Origin: an uncultured Mycoplasmatota bacterium
GTDB lineage: Bacteria; Bacillota_I; Bacilli_A; RF39; UBA660
NCBI GenBank assembly: GCA_900554615.1
Contig: USIB01000014.1
Coordinates: 1 to 29,009, forward strand
Reading direction: 5' to 3'
DNA length: 29,009 nt
In this document: piece by piece, positions 7,276 through 15,383 of the stretch
Position numbering within the stretch: the stretch's first letter is position 1
How the letters are laid out: each line of letters opens with the position of its first letter
Translations under genes and position numbers: made by a program
Notes under the pieces: model-generated
Seen by the model: only the letters and a program-made list of their open reading frames with translations
The model's database searches: none
Told to the model about the DNA's origin: nothing

Positions 7276-8880
7276 ATGATAGATATAAATATAAGTAAAG
7301 TATGTAAGTCATTTGGTTTTGACTTAGTATTAAATAATATAGATATAACAGTACAAAAAGGAGAAAAAGTAGGTTTAATTGGAACAAATGGAAGTGGAAA
7401 GAGTACTATACTAAAAATAATCGCAGGCCAAGAAAGTATAGATTCCGGTTCCCTTTCAATAAGAAATAATATAAGTATAGGCTATTTAAGTCAAATACCA
7501 GAAGAAAAAGATATAATAGTAAAAGACTATATAAATAGTGCCTTCAAAGAAATAATAGAACTAAAAGAAAAACTAGAAAGATATGAAGAGAAACTCTTAA
7601 CCGAAGATTATAAAGTAATAACAAAGTATATGAATCTGCAAGAGAAGTTTATCTCAATAGGAGGATATGAATACGAAACAAAGATTCAAAAAATACTACC
7701 AGTATTTAATATAACTGAAGAAATGCTAAATAGAAATTTCAATACCCTATCCGGAGGAGAAAAAACCATCATATCTCTAATAAGATTATTATTACAAGAA
7801 CCAGATGTCTTATTATTAGATGAACCCACTAATCATTTAGATATAAATAAAATGATTTGGTTAGAGAAAACATTAAAGAACTATAAAGGAACAATAATAC
7901 TAGTATCACATGACCGCTATTTCATGGATAATGTCATAAACAAAGTATATTTATTAACTAAAAGAGGAATAGAGGTATATCACGGTAATTATAGTTATTA
8001 TATTAAAGAAAGTGAAAATAGACTATTACTAGAATTAAAAAACTATAAAGACCAGCAAAAACAAATAACAGCTATGGAAAATAGTATCAAAAGATTAAGA
8101 GAATATGGCAGGCTATGTGGACCAAGTGGTGGAGAAATATTCTTTAGAAGAGCTGCTAGTATCGAAAAAAGATTAGAAAAACTAGAAAAGTTAGATAAAC
8201 CAGAAGAAAAGAAAAAACTAAATATAACTTTTGATACTGCTAGTAGATCCGGCAAAGATGTCTTAACAATAAATAACCTAAATCTATCTTATGGTACTAA
8301 AGAAATATTTAATAACCTTAATCTAAGTATTAAATATCAAGATAGACTATGTCTAGTCGGAGATAATGGAGTTGGTAAATCAACCTTAATCAAAGAAATA
8401 TTAAAAGGAAATAATAGTATAAAACTAGGAAGTAATATCAAGATAGGTTACATTCCTCAAGAGATAGAGTTTGAAGATATTAATTTATCAGTACTAGAAG
8501 AAGCCAGAAAATATTTCATTGGACCAGAACAATATTTAAGAAGTGCCTTATTCAAATACCTCTTTGCAGGAGAAAACATTCATAAAAAAATAAAATACTT
8601 ATCTGGAGGAGAAAAAGTAAGACTAAAAATATTCTGTCTAATCCAAAATTCATATAACTTCTTAATTCTAGATGAACCCACTAATCACATTGATATCGAT
8701 ACAAGAGAAATGCTTGAAGAGTCACTACAAGAGTTTACTGGTACTATATTATTTGTATCTCATGATAGATATTTCATAAATAAAATAGCTACTAGTATAA
8801 TTGAAATAAAAAATAAGAACATAACTAGATATATTGGTAATTATGATGATTATCGTGAGAAGATAGATAAAGTGCAATAA
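7276..8880 (+). CDS. ABC-F ATPase, probable ribosome-protection type
   Basis: A 534-aa protein with two ABC domains and no membrane segments, the hallmark of ABC-F translation factors that bind the ribosomal E site. Domain 1: Walker A GTNGSGKST (~36-44), signature LSGGEKT (~157), LLLDEPTNHLD (~178). A charged interdomain linker (~235-330) is the region that reaches the peptidyl-transferase centre in resistance members. Domain 2: GDNGVGKST (~361), LSGGEKVRL (~441), LILDEPTNHID (~465). The ATG at 7276 follows GGGAGG by 7 nt; an in-frame upstream start at 7234 lies inside the attenuator and is rejected. The attenuator suggests drug-inducible expression, as for VmlR- or Vga-like proteins conferring resistance to lincosamides, pleuromutilins or streptogramin A. 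Drug range cannot be read from sequence. Confidence 0.88.
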   Translation: MIDINISKVCKSFGFDLVLNNIDITVQKGEKVGLIGTNGSGKSTILKIIAGQESIDSGSLSIRNNISIGYLSQIPEEKDIIVKDYINSAFKEIIELKEKLERYEEKLLTEDYKVITKYMNLQEKFISIGGYEYETKIQKILPVFNITEEMLNRNFNTLSGGEKTIISLIRLLLQEPDVLLLDEPTNHLDINKMIWLEKTLKNYKGTIILVSHDRYFMDNVINKVYLLTKRGIEVYHGNYSYYIKESENRLLLELKNYKDQQKQITAMENSIKRLREYGRLCGPSGGEIFFRRAASIEKRLEKLEKLDKPEEKKKLNITFDTASRSGKDVLTINNLNLSYGTKEIFNNLNLSIKYQDRLCLVGDNGVGKSTLIKEILKGNNSIKLGSNIKIGYIPQEIEFEDINLSVLEEARKYFIGPEQYLRSALFKYLFAGENIHKKIKYLSGGEKVRLKIFCLIQNSYNFLILDEPTNHIDIDTREMLEESLQEFTGTILFVSHDRYFINKIATSIIEIKNKNITRYIGNYDDYREKIDKVQ

Positions 8881-8886
8881 TTACAT

Positions 8887-8923
8887 TTCAAAGTACAAAA
8901 TTTACACTTTGAATTTGATTTTT
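8887..8923 (+). terminator. Terminator of the ABC-F gene
   Basis: TTCAAAGT (8887-8894) pairs with ACTTTGAA (8906-8913), followed by a T-rich run. Confidence 0.65.
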
Positions 8924-8963
8924 GTAGTTATACATGATATGATATAATTAATTTGGAGGAAAT

Positions 8964-9713
8964 ATGAATAACATACCAAAATTAAAATTTAAATATTTAA
9001 CCCTCGAAGAAACCATAGACATTCTATCTTGGACACTTAAAGATACTGATAGTGTATTACCATTAAAAGAAGGAACATTATTCTTATACCCAGAATTAGA
9101 AAGACTTACTAAAGAAGATAATATCAAAGACATAATTCAAGATAGATATAATAATTTTATAAAGGAAAATAATAACTTAACCGAAGAATATACTAATATT
9201 TGGAATGAATATAATGATAAATATATGTTAGAAATAAGTAATTACTTTAATATAAAGTGGCCAAAAGAATATAAAGAAATATCAGTAAGAATAGGACTAA
9301 TACCAGTATGTCCTAGATATATTAAAGAAAAAGCCTTTGATATTCATAAGAAAAATAAAGAAGATTTAATAGATACATGTATGCATGAGTTATGTCATTT
9401 TCTTTTCTTTGAGAAATGTAAAGAAATATATCCAAATTGGAAGTATGAAGATTTTGATAGTCCAAGTTTGTTATGGTACTTAAGTGAAATAGTCATAGAC
9501 CCAATACTAAATAGTGACGTCATACAAAAAATATATAAACATAAGTTTAAATGCTATGATATATTTTATAATATAGAAATAGATAATATAAACTTATTAA
9601 ATAAAATAACAAGCATATATAAAAATAATAGTATAGAGACCGCTATTAAAGAAAGTTATAACTATTTAAAAGAACATGAAGAAGAGTTTATAAGAAAATG
9701 TAATAATAAATAA
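8964..9713 (+). CDS. Predicted HExxH zinc metallopeptidase
   Basis: A 249-aa soluble protein with an HELCH site (H141, E142, H145) and, ~30 residues on, LSEIVIDP with E175 and D179 as possible third zinc ligands, as in gluzincin-like peptidases. No signal peptide or membrane segment is visible, so it would act in the cytoplasm. TTTGGAGGAAAT precedes the ATG, and a TATAAT box (8943-8948) lies close upstream. It is a single gene between the ABC-F terminator and the next promoter. I recognise the active site but no named family; substrate unknown. Confidence 0.6.
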   Translation: MNNIPKLKFKYLTLEETIDILSWTLKDTDSVLPLKEGTLFLYPELERLTKEDNIKDIIQDRYNNFIKENNNLTEEYTNIWNEYNDKYMLEISNYFNIKWPKEYKEISVRIGLIPVCPRYIKEKAFDIHKKNKEDLIDTCMHELCHFLFFEKCKEIYPNWKYEDFDSPSLLWYLSEIVIDPILNSDVIQKIYKHKFKCYDIFYNIEIDNINLLNKITSIYKNNSIETAIKESYNYLKEHEEEFIRKCNNK

Positions 9714-9739
9714 CTTATCCACAGGAACTGTTGACATAT

Positions 9740-9762
9740 AAAAGTGTTAACTTTTTTCTTTT
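9740..9762 (+). terminator. Weak terminator after the peptidase gene
   Basis: AAAAGT and ACTTTT flank a GTTA loop and run into a T-rich stretch. The stem is only 6 bp and A/T rich. Confidence 0.4.
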
Positions 9763-9772
9763 TACAAATATA

Positions 9773-9801
9773 TTGTCAAATTAATAAAAATATTGTACAA
9801 T
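9773..9801 (+). promoter_or_regulatory. Promoter of the transglutaminase-like gene
   Basis: TTGTCA and TACAAT are separated by 17 bp, about 26 bp before the start codon. Confidence 0.6.
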
Positions 9802-9827
9802 AATGTCAGATTTAGAGGAGGTATATC

Positions 9828-10382
9828 ATGAAAATAGAAAATATAAAATCACCAGAAGATATACTAGAATATATGAAAGAAAATATAACATACGGCTGGC
9901 TAGATATAAATAATGAAGAACATATCGGAAATATGAAAAACTTTCGAAAATTATATAGAACGATGACCATTGAAGAAACCATATCTCACGGAATTGGAAC
10001 ATGTATTGAGCAGGTAAATCTAATGAGCAAGTTATTAAATAAATTAAATATACCAAATAAAATGTTCTGTACTAGAATATATGAAGAGAATAACTTTAAT
10101 GACTTAGAAGCTGAAGAACATATGCATTGCTTTGTACTGTATTATCTAAACAAAAAAGTATACCAAATAGAACATCCTAATTGGATGAGAATAGGAATAT
10201 ATGAGTTTGCTAGTGAAGAAACCGCTATTAAAGAAATAAATGATTATTATATAGAAATGGCTGAAGGTATGCCAAGACCATTAACAGAGTACTATGAAGT
10301 AACACCAAATATATCATTTAAAGAATTTAATAACTATATTAATAGTCTAGATACAAAATCAAAAACACCTACTATCAAATAA
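9828..10382 (+). CDS. Transglutaminase-like (papain-fold) protein
   Basis: A 184-aa protein. HGIGTCIEQVNLM places C59 at the start of a helix, the usual position of the catalytic Cys in transglutaminase-core proteins. The His is H100 in EEHMHCFVLYY, and an acidic third residue may be E115 in IEHPNW. The family includes cross-linking enzymes and, more often in bacteria, cysteine peptidases. No export signal is present. AGAGGAGG lies 7 nt before the ATG and the gene has its own promoter. Like the preceding metallopeptidase it is a small stand-alone hydrolase; a shared pathway is not shown by the sequence. Confidence 0.65.
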   Translation: MKIENIKSPEDILEYMKENITYGWLDINNEEHIGNMKNFRKLYRTMTIEETISHGIGTCIEQVNLMSKLLNKLNIPNKMFCTRIYEENNFNDLEAEEHMHCFVLYYLNKKVYQIEHPNWMRIGIYEFASEETAIKEINDYYIEMAEGMPRPLTEYYEVTPNISFKEFNNYINSLDTKSKTPTIK

Positions 10383-10393
10383 ATTAAATTATA

Positions 10394-10402
10394 TGCTATA
10401 AT
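10394..10402 (+). promoter_or_regulatory. Extended -10 promoter of the MazG/DUF2075 operon
   Basis: TGCTATAAT sits 28 bp before the ATG of the MazG-like gene. No good -35 is visible, as is common for extended -10 promoters. Confidence 0.5.
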
Positions 10403-10429
10403 AGAACTATCAAAAAGAAGGAGATAAAA

Positions 10430-10744
10430 ATGAAAGAAGTAACCAAAGAAATATTAAAATTCAATGCGGAAAGAGATTGGGACCAATTCCATTCACCAGA
10501 AAACTTAGCCAAAAGCATATGCATAGAATCAGGAGAACTATTAGAATGCTTCCAGTGGAATAGTGAGTATAATATTGAAGAAGTAAAATCAGAATTAGCA
10601 GATGTCATAAACTATGCCCTTTTACTAGCGGATAAATTAGGCGTAGACCCTGAGCAAATAGTTCTAGATAAGATGAAAGAAACCGCTAAAAAATATCCCA
10701 TTGAAAAAGCCAAAGGAAAAAGCACAAAATATAACAAGTTATAG
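10430..10744 (+). CDS. MazG-like nucleotide pyrophosphohydrolase
   Basis: A 104-aa all-alpha NTP pyrophosphatase that hydrolyses (d)NTPs to monophosphate and pyrophosphate. The metal-binding helices are visible as ESGELLE (E36-x-x-E39) and ELADVINY (E55-x-x-D58). The opening FNAERDWDQFHSPENLA closely resembles the RS21-C6/DCTPP1 dCTPase branch. AGAAGGAGAT precedes the ATG. Its stop is 12 nt before the next ATG, so it is co-transcribed with the GIY-YIG/DUF2075 gene. That linkage suggests a nucleotide-clearing role in a defence or stress module rather than plain housekeeping (inference). Confidence 0.85.
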   Translation: MKEVTKEILKFNAERDWDQFHSPENLAKSICIESGELLECFQWNSEYNIEEVKSELADVINYALLLADKLGVDPEQIVLDKMKETAKKYPIEKAKGKSTKYNKL

Positions 10745-10756
10745 GAGGATCAAAAG

Positions 10757-12541
10757 ATGACTATAAGTAGTCCAATAGTAGTAGAAATAGATGATAATAA
10801 GAAAGCACTAGATAAATTTTATAATTCCTTAATGGAAGATACCAAAGAAAATAGGATAATAAAAAGTTACCCTACAGTATACATACATGCTTGGAAAACA
10901 GGAGATAAATATGAAGTATATGTAGGAGAATCAAATGACTTCTATCGTAGAACAGAAGAACATTATAATCAAAAAAATAATCCAAAAGCTTGGGAAAGCA
11001 AATTAACAGAAGAAAACTCCAAACTATACATAATCGCCCATCCCAATTTTAATAAATCATTAACACTAGATATAGAAAATAGACTATACCTTTATTTAAG
11101 TAGTTCCCAAAGTGTATCAAAAGCCCATAATAGTAAAGAAAATCCCCAAAATGATTATTATTTACACGAAATATTAGATGAAATATTTTCCAAGATATGG
11201 AGAAAACTAAGAAATATCAATGAAGAACTATTCCTATCAGAAGGAGAAATAAAAGCATCCCATATCTTCAAAGCATCACCATTACATAAACTAAATAAGG
11301 AGCAGTTAGAAGCCAAAGAACTAGTACTAAGTAAAATAGCAAATTCTACACAAAACTCAAGTGAAAATAATCAATTAATCTGGGTAGAAGGCATTTGGGG
11401 AACAGGTAAGACAGTCTTAATAAGCAGTATCTTTTATGAAGCCATAATAAGAGCCAATAAAGATTTAGATGATGAAAATTCAAAGAAGAAAAAACTAGAT
11501 ATAGCGGTCATTGTCAATAACAAAGAACAATTAAAACTTTATAAAGAGATAGCTAAGAAGTTATGCCTAGTAACAAATAAAGAAAAAGTAGTTTTTAACC
11601 CAAATAATTTTATTAATCAATTTGTAGATAAGAAAAACTCTCCTAAAAAGAGAACAAAACCATATGATATCGTATTAGTAGATGAAGCTCATTTACTTCT
11701 AACAAGAAAAACACAAGCTTTTAATGGAGAGCAAGGCCAATTAGCAGAAATAATGAAATATGGAAAAGTAGTAGTGGCCATGTTCCATAGAAAACAGATA
11801 ATGAATGCCGAGCAATATCTAAGTAAAGAAGAAATAGATAAATATGAAAATACCGCTAAAAGAGAAGGAAACTATATAAAACTTACTAAACAAATGAGAA
11901 TGAATGCAAATCCAGAAATAATAGATTGGATAGAAGACTTTTGTATATTAGGAAAATTAAAGCCATTAACAAAAAATAGAGGAAATTATGAAATAAGAGT
12001 ATTTGATTCACCTAAGTTATTAGAAAAAGCCATTAAAGAAAAAGCTAAAAAAGAAGGTACAAAACTATCACGTTTAATAGCAACCTACGATTGGGAATAT
12101 AAAGAAAATAGACAACCAAAGAATGAAAAATATTGGTGTGTAAAAATAGAGGATTGGTGTAAACCATGGAATTACCAATTAGAAAAAGATATTCAGAAAA
12201 ATAAAAAAGCCAAAGATAGAGATTTATCTTGGGTAGAACAACCACTTACAATAGATGAAGTAGGATCAATATATACAATTCATGGTTTTGATTTAAATTA
12301 TGCTGGTGTAATTATAGGACCATCAGTAAAGTTTAGAAATAATGAAGTTATATTTGATCCAAAGAGTAGTAAGAACAATAAAGCTACTCAAAATAGAACT
12401 TTAAAAGATGGTAGTAAAGAAAACTTTGCTGAAGATTTTCTATCAAATGAGTTAGGAGTATTATTAACTCGTGGAATAAATGGAATATATATCTATGCTT
12501 GTGATGAAGAGTTAAGAAATGAATTAAAGAGATATATTTAG
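10757..12541 (+). CDS. GIY-YIG nuclease fused to DUF2075 helicase-like ATPase
   Basis: A 594-aa two-part protein. Residues ~38-120 form a GIY-YIG nuclease: VYIHAW (Y42), YVGES (Y55), FYRRTEEHY (R64/R65, H69) and IENRLYLYL (E107) supply the catalytic residues. From ~180 comes a DUF2075-type P-loop ATPase related to superfamily 1 helicases: VEGIWGTGKT (212-219), IVLVDEAHL (DEAH 309-312), LTKQMRMNANPEI as an Arg-containing motif, GFDLNYAGVIIGP, and LGVLLTRGINGIYIY near the C-terminus. AGGAGG precedes the ATG. Nuclease, ATPase and NTP pyrophosphatase in one operon fits a conflict system, but no activity is proven. Confidence 0.85.
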   Translation: MTISSPIVVEIDDNKKALDKFYNSLMEDTKENRIIKSYPTVYIHAWKTGDKYEVYVGESNDFYRRTEEHYNQKNNPKAWESKLTEENSKLYIIAHPNFNKSLTLDIENRLYLYLSSSQSVSKAHNSKENPQNDYYLHEILDEIFSKIWRKLRNINEELFLSEGEIKASHIFKASPLHKLNKEQLEAKELVLSKIANSTQNSSENNQLIWVEGIWGTGKTVLISSIFYEAIIRANKDLDDENSKKKKLDIAVIVNNKEQLKLYKEIAKKLCLVTNKEKVVFNPNNFINQFVDKKNSPKKRTKPYDIVLVDEAHLLLTRKTQAFNGEQGQLAEIMKYGKVVVAMFHRKQIMNAEQYLSKEEIDKYENTAKREGNYIKLTKQMRMNANPEIIDWIEDFCILGKLKPLTKNRGNYEIRVFDSPKLLEKAIKEKAKKEGTKLSRLIATYDWEYKENRQPKNEKYWCVKIEDWCKPWNYQLEKDIQKNKKAKDRDLSWVEQPLTIDEVGSIYTIHGFDLNYAGVIIGPSVKFRNNEVIFDPKSSKNNKATQNRTLKDGSKENFAEDFLSNELGVLLTRGINGIYIYACDEELRNELKRYI

Positions 12542-12547
12542 AATATT

Positions 12548-12570
12548 AATGCCACATTGTTGGCATTTTT
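12548..12570 (+). terminator. Terminator of the MazG/DUF2075 operon
   Basis: AATGCCA and TGGCATT form a 7-bp stem with a 6-nt loop, followed by T. Confidence 0.8.
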
Positions 12571-12581
12571 ATGTTATTATC

Positions 12582-12649
12582 CACTCCAAGCCTTACTATG
12601 TAAGTCTTATTAGTGTTTAATTAAGCTAAGTAAACTCATCTTAATTAAA
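12582..12649 (+). repeat. Bipartite hairpin element, copy 3
   Basis: CACT (12582-12585) pairs with AGTG (12612-12615) around AAG/CTT, a C/T mismatch (12591/12605), and CTTAC/GTAAG with a TAT loop. It abuts a 10-bp stem TTTAATTAAG/CTTAATTAAA (12616-12625 and 12640-12649) with a C/T mismatch (12626/12639). It lies at the left edge of the codon-distinct defence block. The rest of the spacer to 12910 holds two A/T hairpins (ATACCTAT/ATAGGTAT at 12660-12687, ATACTA/TAGTAT at 12688-12708) and no gene I can support. Confidence 0.7.
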
Positions 12650-12910
12650 TGTATCCAAGATACCTATTATATATAAGCCATAGGTATATACTAATATTAT
12701 TTTAGTATGGAGAAGTAATTATTAACTAAATAGCACTGACAATGATACGGATAAATAACATGTTTTCAGTATGCTTGTCAAAAGATTATTAAATAAAAAT
12801 ATAATTGTTTTGTTTAAGTATGATGTGATGCTAGAAATTAATTTTATGTATGAAAATAAAAATTTAGTTAGAAGTCCTTATGAAAAAAAGGAAAAAAGCA
12901 TCAAGTGAAC

Positions 12911-12939
12911 TTTACTTATTTTAAAAATAATACTATAAT
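12911..12939 (+). promoter_or_regulatory. Promoter of the retron operon
   Basis: TTTACT and TATAAT are separated by 17 bp, ~30 bp before the effector start codon. Confidence 0.6.
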
Positions 12940-12968
12940 ATATTTAATTAAGTTTTGGCGGTGATTAA

Positions 12969-14114
12969 ATGACAAAAATAAACTTTGATATTGAATGTGA
13001 TAAAATTATAGATACGATGAACTTAAAAAGATATGAACAAAATAAAAAGAAAATTTTAAAAAATGCTATTTTAAGATATATTGATAATGGAACGACTTTA
13101 AAAGAAAAACAATATATATTAAATTTAGTAAAAAATATATCGTGGTATTGGAATACTCAAATATCAGATTATTTTTGCGATGTAATAAATAAATATTTTA
13201 ATCGTATGAATACATTAATAATAGATTATACAGACGAAAAAAAGAAGAGTCCTTATTCTAATAGCACAGCAGAAATATTGCATTGTTTATCAAATTCTGG
13301 TATTATTATGGATGATGAATTTGTGAAAATTGAAGATTTAAAGACAATTCCAAACAATATAACAACCTTGATTTTAATAGATGATTTTATTGGGTCTGGG
13401 AATAGTATAATAAAACAAATTAGGCGTATAGATGATATGGGAATAAAAAACAAGAAGATAATGATATTGAGCTATATATGTCATATTGTTGGAAAACAAC
13501 AGATTGAAGACTATCGTTCAAAAAATACATTGTTTTTATATTTTGAAAAATTGGAAAACAGTTATTTATATAAAGGTATGGAAAAGGATTTAATTAGATA
13601 TATTAACAAGATCTGTCAACGTTGTAAAAAAAACGAATTGAGATATGGATATGGTGAATGTGGTAGTATGGTATCTATAAATTTCGTTTCACCTAATAAT
13701 AATTTATCTATGTTATATGGGAAAAATATTGATGATTGGGATTCTTTATTAGATAGAAATTTAAATTTAATTGTATTACATGAAAGAAAAATTAAATTAT
13801 TATCTAGAAATCAACATATATTGAGAAATTTTTATAATAATAATTTTCAACTTGAATTAACATTTGATGAATTTAAACTTTTGTTGTTGATATATAATTG
13901 CTCTGGAATTAGTGAAGAATTATTGAAAGAATTTCACTTTTGTGCTACTATAGATGATGTAAATGAATTGATTGATTCATTGAGAAATAAAAATATGTTA
14001 AGTAATCAATATTATTTATCAATTATTGATAGAAAAATATTAAGAAAATTAAGAACTTTAGATGATAGCTTGAGTGAGAATTATACAAAGAAAAAAAGTA
14101 TAAAATTTTATTAA
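12969..14114 (+). CDS. Retron effector: PRTase-like protein with winged-helix tail
   Basis: A 381-aa protein. TLILIDDFIGSGNS (~133-146) is the PRPP-binding loop of phosphoribosyltransferases, in the form seen in conflict-system PRTases. CQRC (~215) with GYGECG shortly after resembles a zinc-binding insertion. The C-terminal ~90 residues (from ELTFDEFKLLLLIY) read as a winged helix. PRTase plus winged-helix proteins partner reverse transcriptases in type III retrons (type number from memory). In retrons the effector is held inactive by the RT-msDNA complex and becomes toxic when a phage perturbs it; that role here is inferred from context. GGCGGTGAT is the ribosome-binding site. The ncRNA begins 3 nt after the stop. 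Confidence 0.8.
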   Translation: MTKINFDIECDKIIDTMNLKRYEQNKKKILKNAILRYIDNGTTLKEKQYILNLVKNISWYWNTQISDYFCDVINKYFNRMNTLIIDYTDEKKKSPYSNSTAEILHCLSNSGIIMDDEFVKIEDLKTIPNNITTLILIDDFIGSGNSIIKQIRRIDDMGIKNKKIMILSYICHIVGKQQIEDYRSKNTLFLYFEKLENSYLYKGMEKDLIRYINKICQRCKKNELRYGYGECGSMVSINFVSPNNNLSMLYGKNIDDWDSLLDRNLNLIVLHERKIKLLSRNQHILRNFYNNNFQLELTFDEFKLLLLIYNCSGISEELLKEFHFCATIDDVNELIDSLRNKNMLSNQYYLSIIDRKILRKLRTLDDSLSENYTKKKSIKFY

Positions 14115-14117
14115 TTG

Positions 14118-14337
14118 CACATTCCAGGATTTCATTGTCGATTCGATAATGGTGTATTTAGGTTTCTAGATAATCAGTAAAAACCAAATTAATAATTTGT
14201 TTTTACTGGTCATAAAAATAAAACAAATAGAAATTTTTCTTTATGAAAAATTTCATAATAAATCCCGCGCAGCAAATTGCTTGCGCATGGATATTTGTTT
14301 TATTATTATTTGTTGTAACAAGTTGGGCTGGGATGTG
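14118..14337 (+). ncRNA. Retron msr-msd ncRNA
   Basis: The boundaries come from a 10-bp repeat pair: CACATTCCAG (14118-14127, a1) and CTGGGATGTG (14328-14337, a2), complementary with one G-T wobble. Inside are four hairpins: TCATTGTC/GATAATGG (14132-14152); a ~15-bp stem with one bulged C (14174-14209); GAAATTTTTC/GAAAAATTTC (14230-14254); GCGCAG/TTGCGC (14267-14286). a1/a2 brackets with inner hairpins are what retron RTs need for priming. The branching G and msd ends cannot be fixed from sequence. The region overlaps a hydrophobic-looking frame that would otherwise extend the RT. Confidence 0.7.
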
Positions 14338-14344
14338 TTTTTAT

Positions 14345-15370
14345 ATGGATAATTATAATAAATATAAAGAAAAGATTTTAAATGCTGATAAATTAAGTCA
14401 AGAAAAAAAAGACTATTATTTAAAAGTTGCAAAGAGAGTTAATAATAATGGATTTCCCATAATATTAAATTCGTATCATCTATCAAACTTAGTTGGAATT
14501 AAGTGGGATATATTAAAAAAATTAATTAATGACAATGCAAGTTCTTATCATAAATTTTATATTACTAAAAAGGATAGAGTTTCTAAACGTGAAATATTAG
14601 CACCAAGTCAAGAATTGTCTTATGTTCAAAAGTACATTTGTACAGAAATATTAAATAAAGTTAGAATAAGTGATGCGTGTTACGGCTTTGTTTCAGGTAA
14701 AAATATTATAGATAATGCTAAAAAACATTTAAACTCAGAAATGATATTAAATATAGATTTGAAAGATTTTTTTCCTAGTATTAGTTCAGATAGAGTTTAT
14801 TATATTTTTAATAAACTATGTGGATATGATAAAACGTTATCATTCTGTTTAACAAAATTAGTAACATATAGAAATATGGTTCCACAAGGAGCTTGTACTA
14901 GTCCGATTATTTCAAATATAGTCTTATATATGTTAGATATTAGATTGCTTAAATTAGCAGAAAAAAACGACATTAATTATACAAGGTATGCGGATGATAT
15001 TACTTTTTCGGGAACTAAAAATCAGATAAATCATAAATTTTATAATTTAGTTAGAAAGATAGTAGAGGATGAAGGCTTTAAAATAAATTACAAGAAAGTT
15101 CATTTCTCTTCTGAAAGTCAAAGACAAGAGGTTACTGGATTAATAATTAATAATTGTAATGTTAGAATTAAAAGAAATTATATTAGAAAAATAGAGCAAG
15201 AACTTTATTATATAGGAAAATTTGGTTTAGAAAATCATATTAAAAATATGGGAATATATAACGCTTTTTATGTTGAACATTTAAAAGGAAAAATAATGTT
15301 TGTAAGAGAAGTAAATATTGATAAGGGAAACAAGTTGTTGGAACAATTTAATTCCTTGAATTTACAATAA
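14345..15370 (+). CDS. Retron reverse transcriptase
   Basis: 341 aa from the chosen ATG. Copies part of the adjacent ncRNA into msDNA. RT motifs: NIDLKDFFPSIS (motif A, D138), PQGACTSP (motif B, ~180-187), RYADDITFSG (catalytic YADD, 215-218) and QEVTGL (~260-266), the VTG that marks retron RTs. A longer frame starts at 14243, but its extra 34 residues are encoded by the ncRNA hairpins, contain an odd hydrophobic run, and have no ribosome-binding site. Starting at 14345 gives a typical retron-RT length and lies 8 nt after a2. The ribosome-binding site there is weak (GGGATG), so the start is likely rather than certain. Confidence 0.9.
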   Translation: MDNYNKYKEKILNADKLSQEKKDYYLKVAKRVNNNGFPIILNSYHLSNLVGIKWDILKKLINDNASSYHKFYITKKDRVSKREILAPSQELSYVQKYICTEILNKVRISDACYGFVSGKNIIDNAKKHLNSEMILNIDLKDFFPSISSDRVYYIFNKLCGYDKTLSFCLTKLVTYRNMVPQGACTSPIISNIVLYMLDIRLLKLAEKNDINYTRYADDITFSGTKNQINHKFYNLVRKIVEDEGFKINYKKVHFSSESQRQEVTGLIINNCNVRIKRNYIRKIEQELYYIGKFGLENHIKNMGIYNAFYVEHLKGKIMFVREVNIDKGNKLLEQFNSLNLQ

Positions 15371-15383
15371 AATTATATTATTT

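Noticed and set aside
9715..9723. TTATCCACA, a perfect DnaA-box sequence, just after the peptidase gene.
   Set aside because: Single copy, no cluster, no AT-rich unwinding element arrangement, and no dnaA/dnaN nearby. A 9-mer in AT-rich DNA can occur by chance.
12542..12968. Search for an attachment site, integrase or tRNA at the left edge of the defence island.
   Set aside because: No direct repeat shared with 22185-22440 was found by eye, and no recombinase gene or tRNA is present.
14174..14209. Long hairpin considered as a plain terminator of the retron effector gene.
   Set aside because: The T run is inside the stem, not after it, and the hairpin lies between the a1 and a2 repeats, so it fits the msr/msd structure.
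14243..14344. N-terminal 34-residue extension of the reverse transcriptase with a hydrophobic, membrane-helix-like run.
   Set aside because: The DNA forms the retron ncRNA hairpins and the a2 repeat, there is no ribosome-binding site at 14243, and retron RTs do not carry a membrane anchor.
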